A stretch of 64,000 nucleotides of DNA from Gammaproteobacteria bacterium (GCA_018262975.1 JADFDG010000005.1:1-64000); one strand, 5' to 3'. Shown: positions 40,088 through 51,302, counted from the first letter of the stretch. Numbers and translations: made by a program. The notes: generated by a model from the sequence alone, not told the origin.

Positions 40088-41032
40088 ATGCGCCTGTTGC
40101 TGCTGATCGCACTCTTCGTCGCCACCGCCAGCGGCCACGCCGGCCTGCTGCGCGACCGCCATCCGGATGCCAACGCGCTCACCGCCGGCACCCACACGCT
40201 GCGCATGACCCACGATGGCCGCACGCGCCAGTACATCGTGCACGTGCCGCCCGGCTACGACGCCGGCAAGCCCGCGCCACTGGTCATCGCCTTCCACGGT
40301 GGCGGCGGCCACGCCGCCTGGATGGCCGACGATCGGCGCTACGGCCTCATCAGCGCCGCCGACCGCGATGGCTACGTGGTGGTATTTCCCAACGGCTACA
40401 GCAAGCTGCGACGCGGCCGCTTCGCCACCTGGAACGCGGGGGGCTGCTGCGGCGACGCGCGCGACCGCGACAGTGACGACGTGGGCTTCACGCGCGCGCT
40501 GGTGGCACGCATGCAGCAGCAACTGAACATCGACCCGCAACGCATCTACGCCGTCGGCATGTCCAACGGCGGCATGATGGCGCATCGCCTGGCCTGCGAT
40601 GCCGCCGACCTGTTCAGCGGCGTGGCCTCCGTGGCCGGCACCGACGCCACGCTCACCTGCAACCCGTCGCGCGCGATATCCGTGCTGCACATCCATGCAC
40701 AGGACGATACCCACGTGCTGTTCAAGGGCGGCGCCGGCAAGGACGCCTTCCGCGACAGCGCGAAGGTCATGAATTTCGTGTCCGTGCCGGAAACCATGGC
40801 GCGCTGGACGCGGCGCAACCAGTGCGAGGAAAATCCGCAGCGCACCCTGCAAACGGACGGCGCCTGGTGCGACACCTGGAGCCACTGCGCCAACGGTTCC
40901 CGCGTACAACTGTGCGTCACCGCCGATGGCGGCCACAGCTGGCCGGGTGCCGCGCGGGTCCGCGCCGGCAAGCAACCTGCGTCGCAATCACTCGATGCCA
41001 ACGCAACTTTCTGGCAATTCTTTTCCCGCTAG
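40088..41032 (+). CDS. Secreted PHB-depolymerase-type esterase
   Basis: A 314-aa alpha/beta hydrolase of the polyhydroxybutyrate depolymerase / LpqC / feruloyl esterase group, with a signal peptide (MRLLLLIALFVATASGHA). Visible are FHGGGGHAAWM, the nucleophile in GMSNGGMM, an acid in HIHAQDDTHV, and the base in DGGHSWPG. Several cysteines (GGCCGD, NQCEE, WCDTWSHC) probably form disulfides, fitting export. The substrate could be a short polyester or an aromatic ester. A complete palindromic repeat follows the stop. Confidence 0.8.
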   Translation: MRLLLLIALFVATASGHAGLLRDRHPDANALTAGTHTLRMTHDGRTRQYIVHVPPGYDAGKPAPLVIAFHGGGGHAAWMADDRRYGLISAADRDGYVVVFPNGYSKLRRGRFATWNAGGCCGDARDRDSDDVGFTRALVARMQQQLNIDPQRIYAVGMSNGGMMAHRLACDAADLFSGVASVAGTDATLTCNPSRAISVLHIHAQDDTHVLFKGGAGKDAFRDSAKVMNFVSVPETMARWTRRNQCEENPQRTLQTDGAWCDTWSHCANGSRVQLCVTADGGHSWPGAARVRAGKQPASQSLDANATFWQFFSR

Positions 41033-41042
41033 CACTGCTTTC

Positions 41043-41104
41043 GTAGAGAGGGGGCCATGCCCCCGATGCCTTTCACAACGTCGGGGGCATGGCCCCCTCT
41101 CTAC
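41043..41104. repeat. Palindromic repeat, full copy
   Basis: Two inverted arms of about 24 bp, each with the core GGGGGCCATGCCCCC or its complement, around a 14-bp spacer. It follows the esterase stop by about 10 bp. The remaining gap to 41262 holds no gene. Confidence 0.9.
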
Positions 41105-41262
41105 GAATAGCGATCAGGCACCATGCCCCCGTACCACGTATCCCCGCCATTGCCCACCCCCCCCGAACACGTCCCCCTTGTTCACGGTAGGGTCACGCCC
41201 CGACCTGCCACCGATAATCCCCATCGATTCCGTTCAGCCAGAACAACAACGATGGAGCAGCC

Positions 41263-43515
41263 ATGACAACGGTATTCCGCAACCACCGCACAACGCTGGC
41301 CACACTGCTGATAGGGGTAAGCTTCGCCCTCACCGGCTGCAGTGACGACGACAGCAGTGCCGGCGGCAGCACCAGCACCACCATCAGCGGCACTGCCGCC
41401 ACCGGCCTCGCCATGGCTGGCGCCACCATCGAAGTGCGCTGCAACGGCGGCGTGACCCGTACCGGCATCACCACCAACGCCAGCGGCGGCTGGAGCACCA
41501 CCGTGCCCACCGCCAGCCTGCCCTGCGTGATCAGGGCCCAGGACGATTCCAACACCTGGTACTCGTTCACCACGGGCACCGGTAGCAGCATCGTCGCCAA
41601 CGTCACGCCGCTGAGCACGCTGGCACTTGCCGACTTGCTGGGTGCGGATCCCGACACCCTGTTTGCCGCACTCGGCGATGCCAATCTCGCCGGACTGAGC
41701 AGCACCAACATCAACGCTGCCCTGGCGGCACTGAACACCGCGCTCGCCGGCTATGCACTGCCGGCGGACTTCAATGCCATCACCACGCTGCTGGTCGCGG
41801 CCACCGAAGGCCAGGACGGCAACCATTACGACGACCTGCTTGAACAGTTGCTGAATGCGCTGGGCGCCACCTCGTTCGACACCCTGCTGACCGGCGCGGC
41901 CTCCGGCACCTATCCGGTACTGCCAACGCCTGCCTATACGCCCGGCGCCACGTCGATGGAGGATTTCCTTGCCACCTTCGCCGGCGACTACACGCTGCAG
42001 GTGACCACATCGGGCGGTGAAGGCAGTTCGGGAAGCACGGCCGCCGCATTGTTCCCGGAGGGCAGCGCGCGCGTCGTGCACATCCATGCCAATGGCGACG
42101 TGAGCATCGATGCGGTCGGCCGCACCGTCACGTACGCGGCCAGCGACTACAACCGCGATTTCATCGGCACCGGCAGCACGGAAAACCAGTTGCGCTATCG
42201 CACGAACGATGCCAACAACTGGCTTGAGCTGTACATCACCTACGATCCGGCCACCGGCACGCTGCGCGTCCAGCCGTCCGGCTTCGTCAACGACGAAGGC
42301 TATGCCTGGCTCGAAGCGCGCATCTACGTGCCGGCGGACGAACCGGAGACGCCTGTTGAAACCTGCACCAGCGGCGACGACAAGCTGGTCTTCACCAATG
42401 CCCCGGCAGACTTCTGCGGCTTCACGCGCAGCGCCTCGGCCAACAGCATCGACCACTACTTCCAGTTCACTTCGGCCGCCGGCACCCACGGGGTGACGTA
42501 CGTGAAGTTCAACCTGAACAATGACGACTCGGCCGTCGAGAGCATGGTGATCGAGAACGATGACTACGCCTTTGGCTGTGGCGGCGCACTGCCGGCCTGC
42601 AACGGCGTGACCATCACCAGCGGCAGCACCTGGAAGCAGTTCGCCCTTGCCAACACCACGTTCACCGCGATCAGCGGCGCCACCAACCCGATGACGGTCA
42701 GCGGCCTGCTGATCCATCCGGTGGCGTCATCGGGTGGTGGTGATGGTGACGAGGAAACCACGCTGGCACGGAAACTCAGTGCGCCGTTCGCCGGCACCTA
42801 TACGCTCAGCTGCTATTCCAATGGCAGCAGCAGCCCGCTGGTGACGCGCACCGTGGTGGTCAACGCCGATGGCAGCAGCACCCTCGACGGCAACGCAGTG
42901 ATGGCCGAAGGCCACGGCGGCAACATCCGTTACCACCGGGGCTCGAGCGACACCTACGAATACGGCGCCACCTTCGTCGACCCGTCGACCTACCAGGAAA
43001 CCAGCTTCCGCCTGAAATTCATGTCCGATGGTGCACTGGTGACTGATACCAACCGCAGTCACACCGCGTACATCAACGGCCAGGGCGGCACCTGCACGGG
43101 CACCGCTGGCCCCGCCGTCGGCAGCAACCCGATCAGCAAGGCAGGCCTGCCCACCCTGGTCGGTAGCTATGCCCTGACCGACACGCTCACCTGCAGCGGT
43201 GCATCGGCACCCCTGCCCAACGGCTCCACGGAAGTGGCGATCGACAGTGACGGCACGCTGCGCGCTGGCACCTTCAGCCTGTCACCGGCGCAATACACTG
43301 CCGCGGGCTCAGCGTTCACCATCCAGGATGGTCTCACCTTCCCGGGCACCAGCATCCTGACTCCAGCCGTGATCGGTTTCACCGTGGGAGGGGAAGTGCC
43401 CGTTGAAGGCGGCGGCACTCTCACGGGCGGATTCTTCTTCCGCCTCGACGGCACCGGAAACGCAACGCAAGTCAGGCCGGAACTGAATCCCTCCGTCGCC
43501 AACTGCACGCCATAA
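41263..43515 (+). CDS. Large secreted lipoprotein, unknown function
   Basis: A 750-aa lipoprotein with a long signal sequence and lipobox ALTGC (Cys26), followed by an acidic, Ser/Thr/Gly-rich linker (SDDDSSAGGSTSTTIS). Residues 40-110 resemble a bacterial carboxypeptidase-regulatory-like or Ig-like repeat. The remainder is a series of beta-rich segments with paired cysteines. I recognise no catalytic motif. Codon use and GC match the chromosomal side. It may be a surface-exposed adhesin or binding protein, but nothing specific can be claimed. A full repeat copy follows it. Confidence 0.6.
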   Translation: MTTVFRNHRTTLATLLIGVSFALTGCSDDDSSAGGSTSTTISGTAATGLAMAGATIEVRCNGGVTRTGITTNASGGWSTTVPTASLPCVIRAQDDSNTWYSFTTGTGSSIVANVTPLSTLALADLLGADPDTLFAALGDANLAGLSSTNINAALAALNTALAGYALPADFNAITTLLVAATEGQDGNHYDDLLEQLLNALGATSFDTLLTGAASGTYPVLPTPAYTPGATSMEDFLATFAGDYTLQVTTSGGEGSSGSTAAALFPEGSARVVHIHANGDVSIDAVGRTVTYAASDYNRDFIGTGSTENQLRYRTNDANNWLELYITYDPATGTLRVQPSGFVNDEGYAWLEARIYVPADEPETPVETCTSGDDKLVFTNAPADFCGFTRSASANSIDHYFQFTSAAGTHGVTYVKFNLNNDDSAVESMVIENDDYAFGCGGALPACNGVTITSGSTWKQFALANTTFTAISGATNPMTVSGLLIHPVASSGGGDGDEETTLARKLSAPFAGTYTLSCYSNGSSSPLVTRTVVVNADGSSTLDGNAVMAEGHGGNIRYHRGSSDTYEYGATFVDPSTYQETSFRLKFMSDGALVTDTNRSHTAYINGQGGTCTGTAGPAVGSNPISKAGLPTLVGSYALTDTLTCSGASAPLPNGSTEVAIDSDGTLRAGTFSLSPAQYTAAGSAFTIQDGLTFPGTSILTPAVIGFTVGGEVPVEGGGTLTGGFFFRLDGTGNATQVRPELNPSVANCTP

Positions 43516-43535
43516 GCCTGCCGCTCTCGGCCTTC

Positions 43536-43597
43536 GTAGCGAGGGGGCCATGCCCCCGATGCTTTTCACAACATCGGGGGCATGGCCCCCTCTCTAC
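43536..43597. repeat. Palindromic repeat, full copy
   Basis: A complete two-arm copy between convergent genes. The stop codon of the ABC ATPase gene (minus strand, 43600) is two bases from the repeat end. It may act as a bidirectional terminator, since the arms can form a long hairpin. Confidence 0.9.
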
Positions 43598-43599
43598 AT

Positions 43600-44649
43600 T
43601 CAGGCGGCAGGAAACGCCACGATGTGTTCCACGTCCAGGCGAATACCGATGCGCTCGCCGTGCGGGTGGTCGTGGTGGCTGGGCACCAGCGACACCAGTC
43701 GCTCGCCACCATCGAGTTCCAGCGTGTAAAGGAAGTCCGCGCCACGGAACGAGCGGTTCACCACGCGCGCGGTAAGCGGGCTGGCGTCGTCATGGATGAT
43801 GTCGTCGGGACGCAGCAGCACCTGCGCGCGCGCGCCGGGGAAAAACGCCACGTGGCTGTCGCGCTGCGGCAGCCGCCCGAACACCGTCTCCAGCATGCCG
43901 TCAGCCGCCACGGTGGCCGGCAGCATCGTGCCCTGCCCGACGAAGCCCGCCACGAACAGGTCGGCCGGGCGATGGTAGAGGTTGTAGGGCGTGTCCCACT
44001 GCACGAGGGAGCCCTCGCGCATCACGCCAATCTCGTCGGCCATCACGAACGCTTCCTGCTGGTCGTGCGTGACCAGCAGCGCGGTGATGCCCAGCGCGCG
44101 CACCAGGTCGCGCACTTCCACCGCCAGCCGCTCGCGCAGCTCGCGATCGAGACTGGAAAACGGCTCGTCCAGCAACAGCAGCCGCGGCCGCGGCGCCAGC
44201 GCACGCGCCAGTGCCACGCGCTGCTGCTGGCCACCGGACAGTTCGTGCGGGTAGCGACCGCCGAAACCCTCGAGGCCGACGCGCGCCAGCAATTCCTCGA
44301 CGCGTTGCGCGCGCTCGGCGCGCGCCAGCGCACGCAGGCCGAACGCCACGTTGTTCGCCACGGTCAGGTGCGGGAACAGTGCCAGGTCCTGGAACACCAC
44401 GCCCACGCCGCGCGCCTCCGGCGGCACGTACACACCGGCCGCGGCCACGGTGCGGCCCTCCAGGCGCACGCTGCCGCCACGCGGGCGCTCGAAGCCCGCC
44501 ACGCAACGCAGCAGCGTGGTCTTGCCGCAACCGGACGGCCCCAGCAACGCGGCGATGCCGCCTGCGGCCAGTTGGAACGACGCGTCGCGCAGCACGGGCT
44601 GGGCACCGTAGGCGTGTTCGAGCCGGTCTACCTGCAACAAGGGGTTCAT
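43600..44649 (-). CDS. fbpC: Ferric iron ABC transporter ATPase
   Basis: A 349-aa ABC ATPase with Walker A GPSGCGKTT (37-45), Q-loop region VVFQDLALFPH, signature LSGGQQQR (137-144) and Walker B LLLLDEP (157-163). A C-terminal TOBE-like domain of about 110 residues follows. The length fits the Fe(III)/spermidine/sulfate importer class. The permease gene starts 62 bp away on the opposite strand and the iron-binding protein gene lies beyond it, so the three subunits are on separate transcripts. It energises ferric iron uptake across the inner membrane. Confidence 0.85.
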   Translation of the reverse strand: MNPLLQVDRLEHAYGAQPVLRDASFQLAAGGIAALLGPSGCGKTTLLRCVAGFERPRGGSVRLEGRTVAAAGVYVPPEARGVGVVFQDLALFPHLTVANNVAFGLRALARAERAQRVEELLARVGLEGFGGRYPHELSGGQQQRVALARALAPRPRLLLLDEPFSSLDRELRERLAVEVRDLVRALGITALLVTHDQQEAFVMADEIGVMREGSLVQWDTPYNLYHRPADLFVAGFVGQGTMLPATVAADGMLETVFGRLPQRDSHVAFFPGARAQVLLRPDDIIHDDASPLTARVVNRSFRGADFLYTLELDGGERLVSLVPSHHDHPHGERIGIRLDVEHIVAFPAA

Positions 44650-44676
44650 GGGCGAATGTCCTCCTCACCGGGTGCG

Positions 44677-44682
44677 TATAAT
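44677..44682 (+). promoter_or_regulatory. Perfect -10 hexamer before fbpB
   Basis: TATAAT stands 29 bp before the permease ATG in an otherwise GC-rich 62-bp divergent region. No good -35 is present at 17 bp, so the promoter may rely on an activator or on another sigma contact. Confidence 0.35.
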
Positions 44683-44711
44683 GCCGGCGTTCCCGTCTTT
44701 CCGGCAGCCCG

Positions 44712-46337
44712 ATGAACGACTCCGTCGCCACCCGCTCCCGCCTGCTCCCGGGCGCCGCACTGCTGATTGCCGTGCTGGTGGCGCTGCCCCTGCTGGCAGT
44801 GGTCGGCCGCATCGCCGATCCGTCGGCCGCTGACAGCTGGGCGCACCTGCTGTCCACGGTACTGCCCGACTACGTGCGCAACACGCTGCTGCTGTGCGCC
44901 GGCGTCGCCTTCGGCACGTTCATGCTCGGCACCTTTGCCGCCTGGCTGGTGGCGGCCCATCGCTTCCCCGGTCGCGACCTGTTCGCCTGGGCGCTGGTGC
45001 TGCCGCTGGCCATGCCGGCCTGGATCGTCGCCTACGTGTACACCGACTGGCTGCAGTTTTCCGGGCCGGTGCAGTCGCTGCTGCGCGAGTTCACCGGCTG
45101 GCAATACGGCGACTACCAGTTCCCCCCCATCCGCAGCCTGGGCGGCGCCATCGTCGTGTTCAGCCTGGTGCTCTACCCCTACGTGTACCTGCTGGCGCGC
45201 GACGCCTTCCTCGATGCCTCCGGCACCTTGCGCGATGCCGCCCGCTCGCTGGGCTCCAGTTATTTCGGCGCGCTGTTCCGCGTGGCCTTGCCGATGGCGC
45301 GTCCGGCCATCGCCGTGGGCCTGGCGCTCGCCATGATGGAAACCGTGGCCGATTTCGGCGCCGTGTCGTATTTCGGCGTGCAGACCTTCACCACCGGCAT
45401 CTACCGCGCCTGGTATTCGCTCGGCGACCCGGTGGCCAGCGCGCAACTGTCGGCGCTGCTGCTGGCCGGCGTCATCGCCCTGCTGGTGCTCGAACGACGT
45501 GCGCGCGGCCGCGCACGCTTCGTCGCCCGCACCGGGCACCGTGATGCCGAACCCGTGGCGCTCGCCGGCTGGCGCGCCTGGCTCGCCACGCTGGCCTGCG
45601 CCCTGCCCGTGATCGGCGGCTTCCTGCTGCCGGCGCTGCTGCTTGGCATGCTGGCGCGCGGACACCTCGACCTGCTGGATGCGACCCGCTACATCACGCT
45701 GTCCGCCAACAGCGCGCTGCTCTCCACGCTGGTGGCCGTGGTGGCGGTGCTGGTGGCCCTGCTGCTCGGTTATGCCGCGCGCGGCGCGCGCCGCAGCGTG
45801 CAGGCCGTCACCGGCGCGGCCGGCTTCGGTTACGCCGTGCCCGGCACCGTGCTGGCGGTGGGCGTGCTCACCCTCGCCAGCGCGTTCGACGACCTGCTGT
45901 TCCGTCTCAACGACAACGAGCTGCCGCCGCTGCTGCTCGGCGGCTCGCTGGCACTGGTGGTCTACGCGCTGGTGGTGCGCTTCCTGGCACTGGCGCAGGG
46001 CAGCATCGATGCCGGCCTGGCACGCATCCAGCCGTCCATGGACGACGCGGCGCGCGCGCTGGGCGAATCGCGTCACGGCGTGCTGCGCCGCGTGCACGCG
46101 CCGATGCTGGCCGGCAGCCTGCTCACCGCGCTGCTGCTGGTGTTCGTGGAAGTGATGAAGGAACTGCCGGCCACGCTGATGCTGCGCCCGTTCGGCTTCG
46201 ACACGCTCGCCACGCAGGCCTGGCTCTACGCCGCCGACGAGCGCCTCGGCGAAGCGGCGTGGCCGTCGTTGCTGATCGTGCTGGTCGGGCTGCTGCCGGT
46301 GCTGGTACTCACCCGCCGCGGCGGCGGCGCAAATTAA
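44712..46337 (+). CDS. fbpB: Ferric iron ABC transporter permease (two-domain)
   Basis: A 541-aa inner-membrane permease made of two fused BPD_transp_1 modules, giving about twelve transmembrane helices. The two EAA-like coupling loops are visible as RDAARSLGSSYFGALFRVALPMARPAI and DDAARALGESRHGVLRRVHAPMLAGSL. This double form is typical of FbpB/SfuB ferric permeases. It converges with the binding-protein gene, overlapping its stop by four bases. Confidence 0.9.
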   Translation: MNDSVATRSRLLPGAALLIAVLVALPLLAVVGRIADPSAADSWAHLLSTVLPDYVRNTLLLCAGVAFGTFMLGTFAAWLVAAHRFPGRDLFAWALVLPLAMPAWIVAYVYTDWLQFSGPVQSLLREFTGWQYGDYQFPPIRSLGGAIVVFSLVLYPYVYLLARDAFLDASGTLRDAARSLGSSYFGALFRVALPMARPAIAVGLALAMMETVADFGAVSYFGVQTFTTGIYRAWYSLGDPVASAQLSALLLAGVIALLVLERRARGRARFVARTGHRDAEPVALAGWRAWLATLACALPVIGGFLLPALLLGMLARGHLDLLDATRYITLSANSALLSTLVAVVAVLVALLLGYAARGARRSVQAVTGAAGFGYAVPGTVLAVGVLTLASAFDDLLFRLNDNELPPLLLGGSLALVVYALVVRFLALAQGSIDAGLARIQPSMDDAARALGESRHGVLRRVHAPMLAGSLLTALLLVFVEVMKELPATLMLRPFGFDTLATQAWLYAADERLGEAAWPSLLIVLVGLLPVLVLTRRGGGAN

Positions 46338-47350
46338 CGATACCCCGCCCGGTCAAACAACATCTGCGCCTTCGCGGTGTTCTTCGCCACCTTGCGCAGG
46401 TCCACCGTGTCGGCCTTGAAATCACCCAGCTGCGTCAGGCCCGGGTTGCTGACCTTCACCGCCGGCACCGCCGGCCACTCGTTGTTGCCGTCGGCGAAGT
46501 AGCGCTGCGCGGAGTCGCTGGACAGGTACTCCAGGAAACGCACGGCATTGGCCTTGTTGCGCGCATGTTTGAGGATGCCGGCGCCGGACACGTTCAGGTG
46601 CGTGCCGAAGGTCGCCTGGTTGGGCCAGACCACGCCCACTTTCGCCATCACCGCCTGGTCTTCCGGCTTCTCCGAGCGCAGCAGGCGCGCGATGTAATAG
46701 CTGTTCGATACCGTCACGCCGCACTCGCCGGCAGCCACCGCCTTGATCTGGTCGGTGTCACCGCCCTGCGGCGGACGCGCGAAGTTGGCCACGAGACCGC
46801 GCGCCCAGGCCTCGGTCTTCGCTTCGCCCAGGTGGGTGATCAGCGCCGCGCCCAGCGACAGGTTGTACGGGTGCGAACCGGCACGCGAACACACCTTGCC
46901 GCGCAGCGCCGGGCCGGCGAGCGACTCGTAGGTGGACACGGTGGCAGGATCGATTTTTTCCTTGTTGTAGACGATGGCGCGCGCACGCGTGGAGAACGCT
47001 ACCCAGTCGCTACCGCGCAGGTGGCGCGGGATGCGCTTTTCCAGCTCGCGCGACAGGATCGGCTGGAACAGGCCCAGTTCGCTGGCGCGCGCCAGCCGCG
47101 CGATATCCACCGTGATCAGCACGTCGGCCTGGCTGCGCGGCCCTTCCTGGCGCAGGCGCTCGACCAGTTCGTCGTCCTTGCCCTCCAGGCGCACGATGCG
47201 GATGCCGGTCTGCTTCTCGAAGTCGGCGTAAAGGCGCTCGTCGGTCTGGTAATGGCGGGCGGTGTACAGGTTCAGCACCTTGTCGGCGGCGGCGGCGCTC
47301 GCCATGGACAGGGTGGCGGTAACGGCAAGGACGAGGGAGGCCAGGCGCAT
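46334..47350 (-). CDS. fbpA: Periplasmic ferric iron-binding protein
   Basis: A 338-aa substrate-binding protein with signal peptide (MRLASLVLAVTATLSMASAAAA) and the family start VLNLYTARHYQTDERLYADFEKQTGI. The paired tyrosines in VSNSYYIARLL are the expected Fe(III) ligands, and the early YTARHYQ block contributes another. It captures Fe(III) in the periplasm for FbpB/FbpC. The upstream region has a Fur-box-like sequence. Confidence 0.9.
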   Translation of the reverse strand: MRLASLVLAVTATLSMASAAAADKVLNLYTARHYQTDERLYADFEKQTGIRIVRLEGKDDELVERLRQEGPRSQADVLITVDIARLARASELGLFQPILSRELEKRIPRHLRGSDWVAFSTRARAIVYNKEKIDPATVSTYESLAGPALRGKVCSRAGSHPYNLSLGAALITHLGEAKTEAWARGLVANFARPPQGGDTDQIKAVAAGECGVTVSNSYYIARLLRSEKPEDQAVMAKVGVVWPNQATFGTHLNVSGAGILKHARNKANAVRFLEYLSSDSAQRYFADGNNEWPAVPAVKVSNPGLTQLGDFKADTVDLRKVAKNTAKAQMLFDRAGYR

Positions 47351-47385
47351 GCGGACGTCTCCGGGAAAGGACTATCCCCCCATAT

Positions 47386-47406
47386 TAATGCGATGGATTC
47401 TCATTC
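47386..47406 (-). promoter_or_regulatory. Fur-box-like operator upstream of fbpA
   Basis: On the minus strand GAATGAGAATCCATCGCATT resembles the Fur consensus (NAATGAGAATC half well matched, second half weaker). It lies about 35-55 bp before the fbpA ATG. Iron-repressed transcription is expected for this gene. Confidence 0.6.
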
Positions 47407-47422
47407 GCAAGGAGCGGCCGGG

Positions 47423-48451
47423 CTAGTACTTGACCGACACGCTCAGGGCCCCGAAGTCGTCGTCCTCTTCCTGCGTAGTGAACTCCCGCGTGCGCAGCAC
47501 ATGGGTGTAACTGACCCGCACGGTGTGCCAGTCGATCACCCCCCCGAACTGCAGGTCGGACACCAGGTCCTCGCGCTCCACGCTGCGGCTGTCCTGCCAG
47601 GTGTTGCCGTCCAGGAACAGGTTGTTGGCCACCGCCCGGGCCTCGACCGCGGCAAACAGGTAGCCACTGATCTGCCGCACCGGCGAGAAGTCGCCCCAGG
47701 CAGGGCCACCGGGCTCGATGCGCGGCGGCCCGTAATCGCGCGGCAGCCGCCGCCCGTAGCGCACGGTGAAGCCCACGGCGGCATGGCTCATGACATTGCC
47801 GGCGGTGATGCCCAGGTGCGGGGTGAGATCCACCTGCGCGCCCAGCAAGGTGGTGCCGGCCGCCTCGCGCCAGCGTCGCTGGTAGGCCAGCAACAACCCC
47901 GGCTCGTTGCGTAACTGGGTGTCCCAGCCGGCCGGCAGGGTGGCATCCACCAGCGAATGCATCCAGCGCTGCACCTCTTCCGCACGGGCGGCCGGCCCCA
48001 CCGTGCCGGCGGTCAGGCTGAACAGGTCCAGCTGGCGGCCGTCGCCCACGCCGATGCCCACCGACGCGTACAACCAGCCGGCGTAGGGACGCGCGTCGGG
48101 TGGCGGATCCACCGCTTCGATGTCGTCAGGCGTGTACATGCTCTGCCCGAAGGCATAGCCGTGGCGCACCTCGCCGGTATCCGGGAACCAGGGCAGCCAG
48201 CGGGCCAGGCGCGGCACCCAGTGGGGGCGCGGCGCCTCCGGTCCGGGTACCCAGACCATGCGCACGCCACTGGTGTAATGGCGGTCCACGTCATAGAACA
48301 GGTCGTTGTCATAGACGAACGTGAAGGTGTCGCCGGAGCCGGAGCCGGCGTCGGCGTCAGCGGAGGAGGCCGCCGCCAGTGAGGGCGCGGCCATGGCCAC
48401 AAGGGCGGCCAGCAGCGCGCCAGCCCGCCAGGTCGGTCCCCCCGCCACCAT
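47423..48451 (-). CDS. lpxR: LpxR-type outer-membrane lipid A 3'-O-deacylase
   Basis: A 342-aa protein with signal peptide ending at AAA-SSA and the LpxR/DUF2219 beginning: FVYDNDLFYDVDRHYTSGVRMVW, which holds the Asn-Asp and Thr of the active site. HGYAFGQSMYTPDD and PDARPYAGWLYASVG supply the conserved Gln/His region and strand signature. It should be a 12-strand barrel whose last residues (SVSVKY) end on an aromatic, as barrels do. It removes 3'-linked acyl chains from lipid A. The ATG at 48451 has GAGGAGG before it; the longer open frame upstream is not used. Confidence 0.75.
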   Translation of the reverse strand: MVAGGPTWRAGALLAALVAMAAPSLAAASSADADAGSGSGDTFTFVYDNDLFYDVDRHYTSGVRMVWVPGPEAPRPHWVPRLARWLPWFPDTGEVRHGYAFGQSMYTPDDIEAVDPPPDARPYAGWLYASVGIGVGDGRQLDLFSLTAGTVGPAARAEEVQRWMHSLVDATLPAGWDTQLRNEPGLLLAYQRRWREAAGTTLLGAQVDLTPHLGITAGNVMSHAAVGFTVRYGRRLPRDYGPPRIEPGGPAWGDFSPVRQISGYLFAAVEARAVANNLFLDGNTWQDSRSVEREDLVSDLQFGGVIDWHTVRVSYTHVLRTREFTTQEEDDDFGALSVSVKY

Positions 48452-48647
48452 CACGGCCTCCTCGCCTCCTCGCCCCTGGCGCCCGCCCCCGGGGCGCCGG
48501 CGGCAAACCTGACCTTTGCTGAGCTCAGCATATCCCGTCCGGCGCTCAGCAATAACCGAAGCCCTTGATTGCAGGCGGGTCCCGGATGATGAACGATTGC
48601 ATAATAGGACGGTCCGATAACACGTGACCCCGGAACAGAAGCCCGCC

Positions 48648-49316
48648 ATGAACAGCCTTGCCGACATCCAGCCGAACCGCGCCCTCCTGCTGGCGCTGTG
48701 CCTGCTCATGCCGCTGGCAGCCCAGGCCGGCGGCCAGAACAAGCTGTTCGACGCCAAGGATGCCGTGCGCAACTCGTTCTGGAAGGAGTTGTACTTTGCC
48801 GGCGGCGAGGCCCTGTGGTGCAAGACGAAATTCGTCGATGCCGGCGCCCGCGTCACCGCCGATTCCATCTACCAGGTGCCGTGGATCAAGGACGCCGTCG
48901 GCTGCACCACGCGCGAGCAATGCGAATCGAACAAGGAATTCCAGCGCATCACCGCCGACCTGCACAACATGTACCCGGCCGAGAAGCGCGTGCAGCTCGA
49001 CCGCCGCAACATCCTGTTCGACAAGGTTTCCAACTCGGACCCGCTGCCGGAGAAGACCTGCGTCTACCGCATGTTCGGCGGCCAGATGGAACCCAACAAC
49101 GAGATCAAGGGCGAAGTCGCGCGCGCCATCCTCTACATCCACGCCGAGTACGACCTGAAGGTGCCCGGCCCGATCAACATGTTCATCGACTGGAACAACA
49201 TCGATCCGCCGAGCGCGCACGAAAAGACGCGCAACGACCTGATCGAGAAGATCCAGGGCAACCGCAACAAGTTCATCGACAACCCGAAGCTGGCCGAGAA
49301 GTACCGCGCCCGCTGA
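48648..49316 (+). CDS. endA: Periplasmic or secreted endonuclease I
   Basis: A 222-aa protein of the endonuclease I family, which cuts DNA non-specifically outside the cytoplasm. A signal peptide (ALLLALCLLMPLAAQA) is followed by the family blocks ITADLHNMYPAEKRVQLDRRN and GEVARAILYIHAEYDL. Four or more cysteines suit a disulfide-bonded exported enzyme. The ATG at 48648 is preferred over a GTG 24 bp earlier. A strong terminator follows 45 bp after the stop. Confidence 0.75.
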   Translation: MNSLADIQPNRALLLALCLLMPLAAQAGGQNKLFDAKDAVRNSFWKELYFAGGEALWCKTKFVDAGARVTADSIYQVPWIKDAVGCTTREQCESNKEFQRITADLHNMYPAEKRVQLDRRNILFDKVSNSDPLPEKTCVYRMFGGQMEPNNEIKGEVARAILYIHAEYDLKVPGPINMFIDWNNIDPPSAHEKTRNDLIEKIQGNRNKFIDNPKLAEKYRAR

Positions 49317-49322
49317 TTCCAT

Positions 49323-49343
49323 GCAGAGAGGGGGCCATCCCCC
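49323..49343. repeat. Palindromic repeat, single arm
   Basis: One arm, shortened by two bases in the core (GGGGGCCATCCCCC), lies just after the endA stop and before its terminator. Confidence 0.7.
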
Positions 49344-49360
49344 AACCATCCCGCGCCAAC

Positions 49361-49389
49361 AAAAAGGCCGCGCATTGCGCGGCCTTTTT
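49361..49389. terminator. Perfect bidirectional terminator
   Basis: A 13-bp perfect inverted repeat (49361-49373 with 49377-49389) with an ATT loop, five A on one side and five T on the other. It serves both convergent genes, endA and the acyl-CoA dehydrogenase ending at 49406. Confidence 0.95.
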
Positions 49390-49405
49390 GCATCCGGACG
49401 CCCGC

Positions 49406-51202
<1,797 letters not shown>

Positions 51203-51225
51203 GATCTCTCCCCTCTCTACGGGCT

Positions 51226-51253
51226 AAAAAAACGGGGGCTCGTGGCCCCCGTT
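51226..51253 (-). terminator. Rho-independent terminator of the first fadE-like gene
   Basis: On the minus strand, AACGGGGGC and GCCCCCGTT pair around a 5-nt loop and are followed by a T-run. It lies 50 bp after the stop at 51303, so the two paralogous genes are at least partly separate transcripts. Confidence 0.8.
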
Positions 51254-51261
51254 GCGGAACG

Positions 51262-51285
51262 TCGGGGGCATGGCCCCCTCGCTAC
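51262..51285. repeat. Palindromic repeat, single arm
   Basis: One full arm between the two fadE-like genes. A second partial arm (51211-51220) sits next to the downstream start codon and contributes its ribosome binding site. Confidence 0.75.
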
Positions 51286-51302
51286 CAAAAGGGAGCGTGC
51301 AA

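Noticed and set aside
40215-40526. Small Ala/Thr-rich plus-strand frame within the esterase gene
   Set aside because: An out-of-frame shadow of the PHB-depolymerase-type gene.
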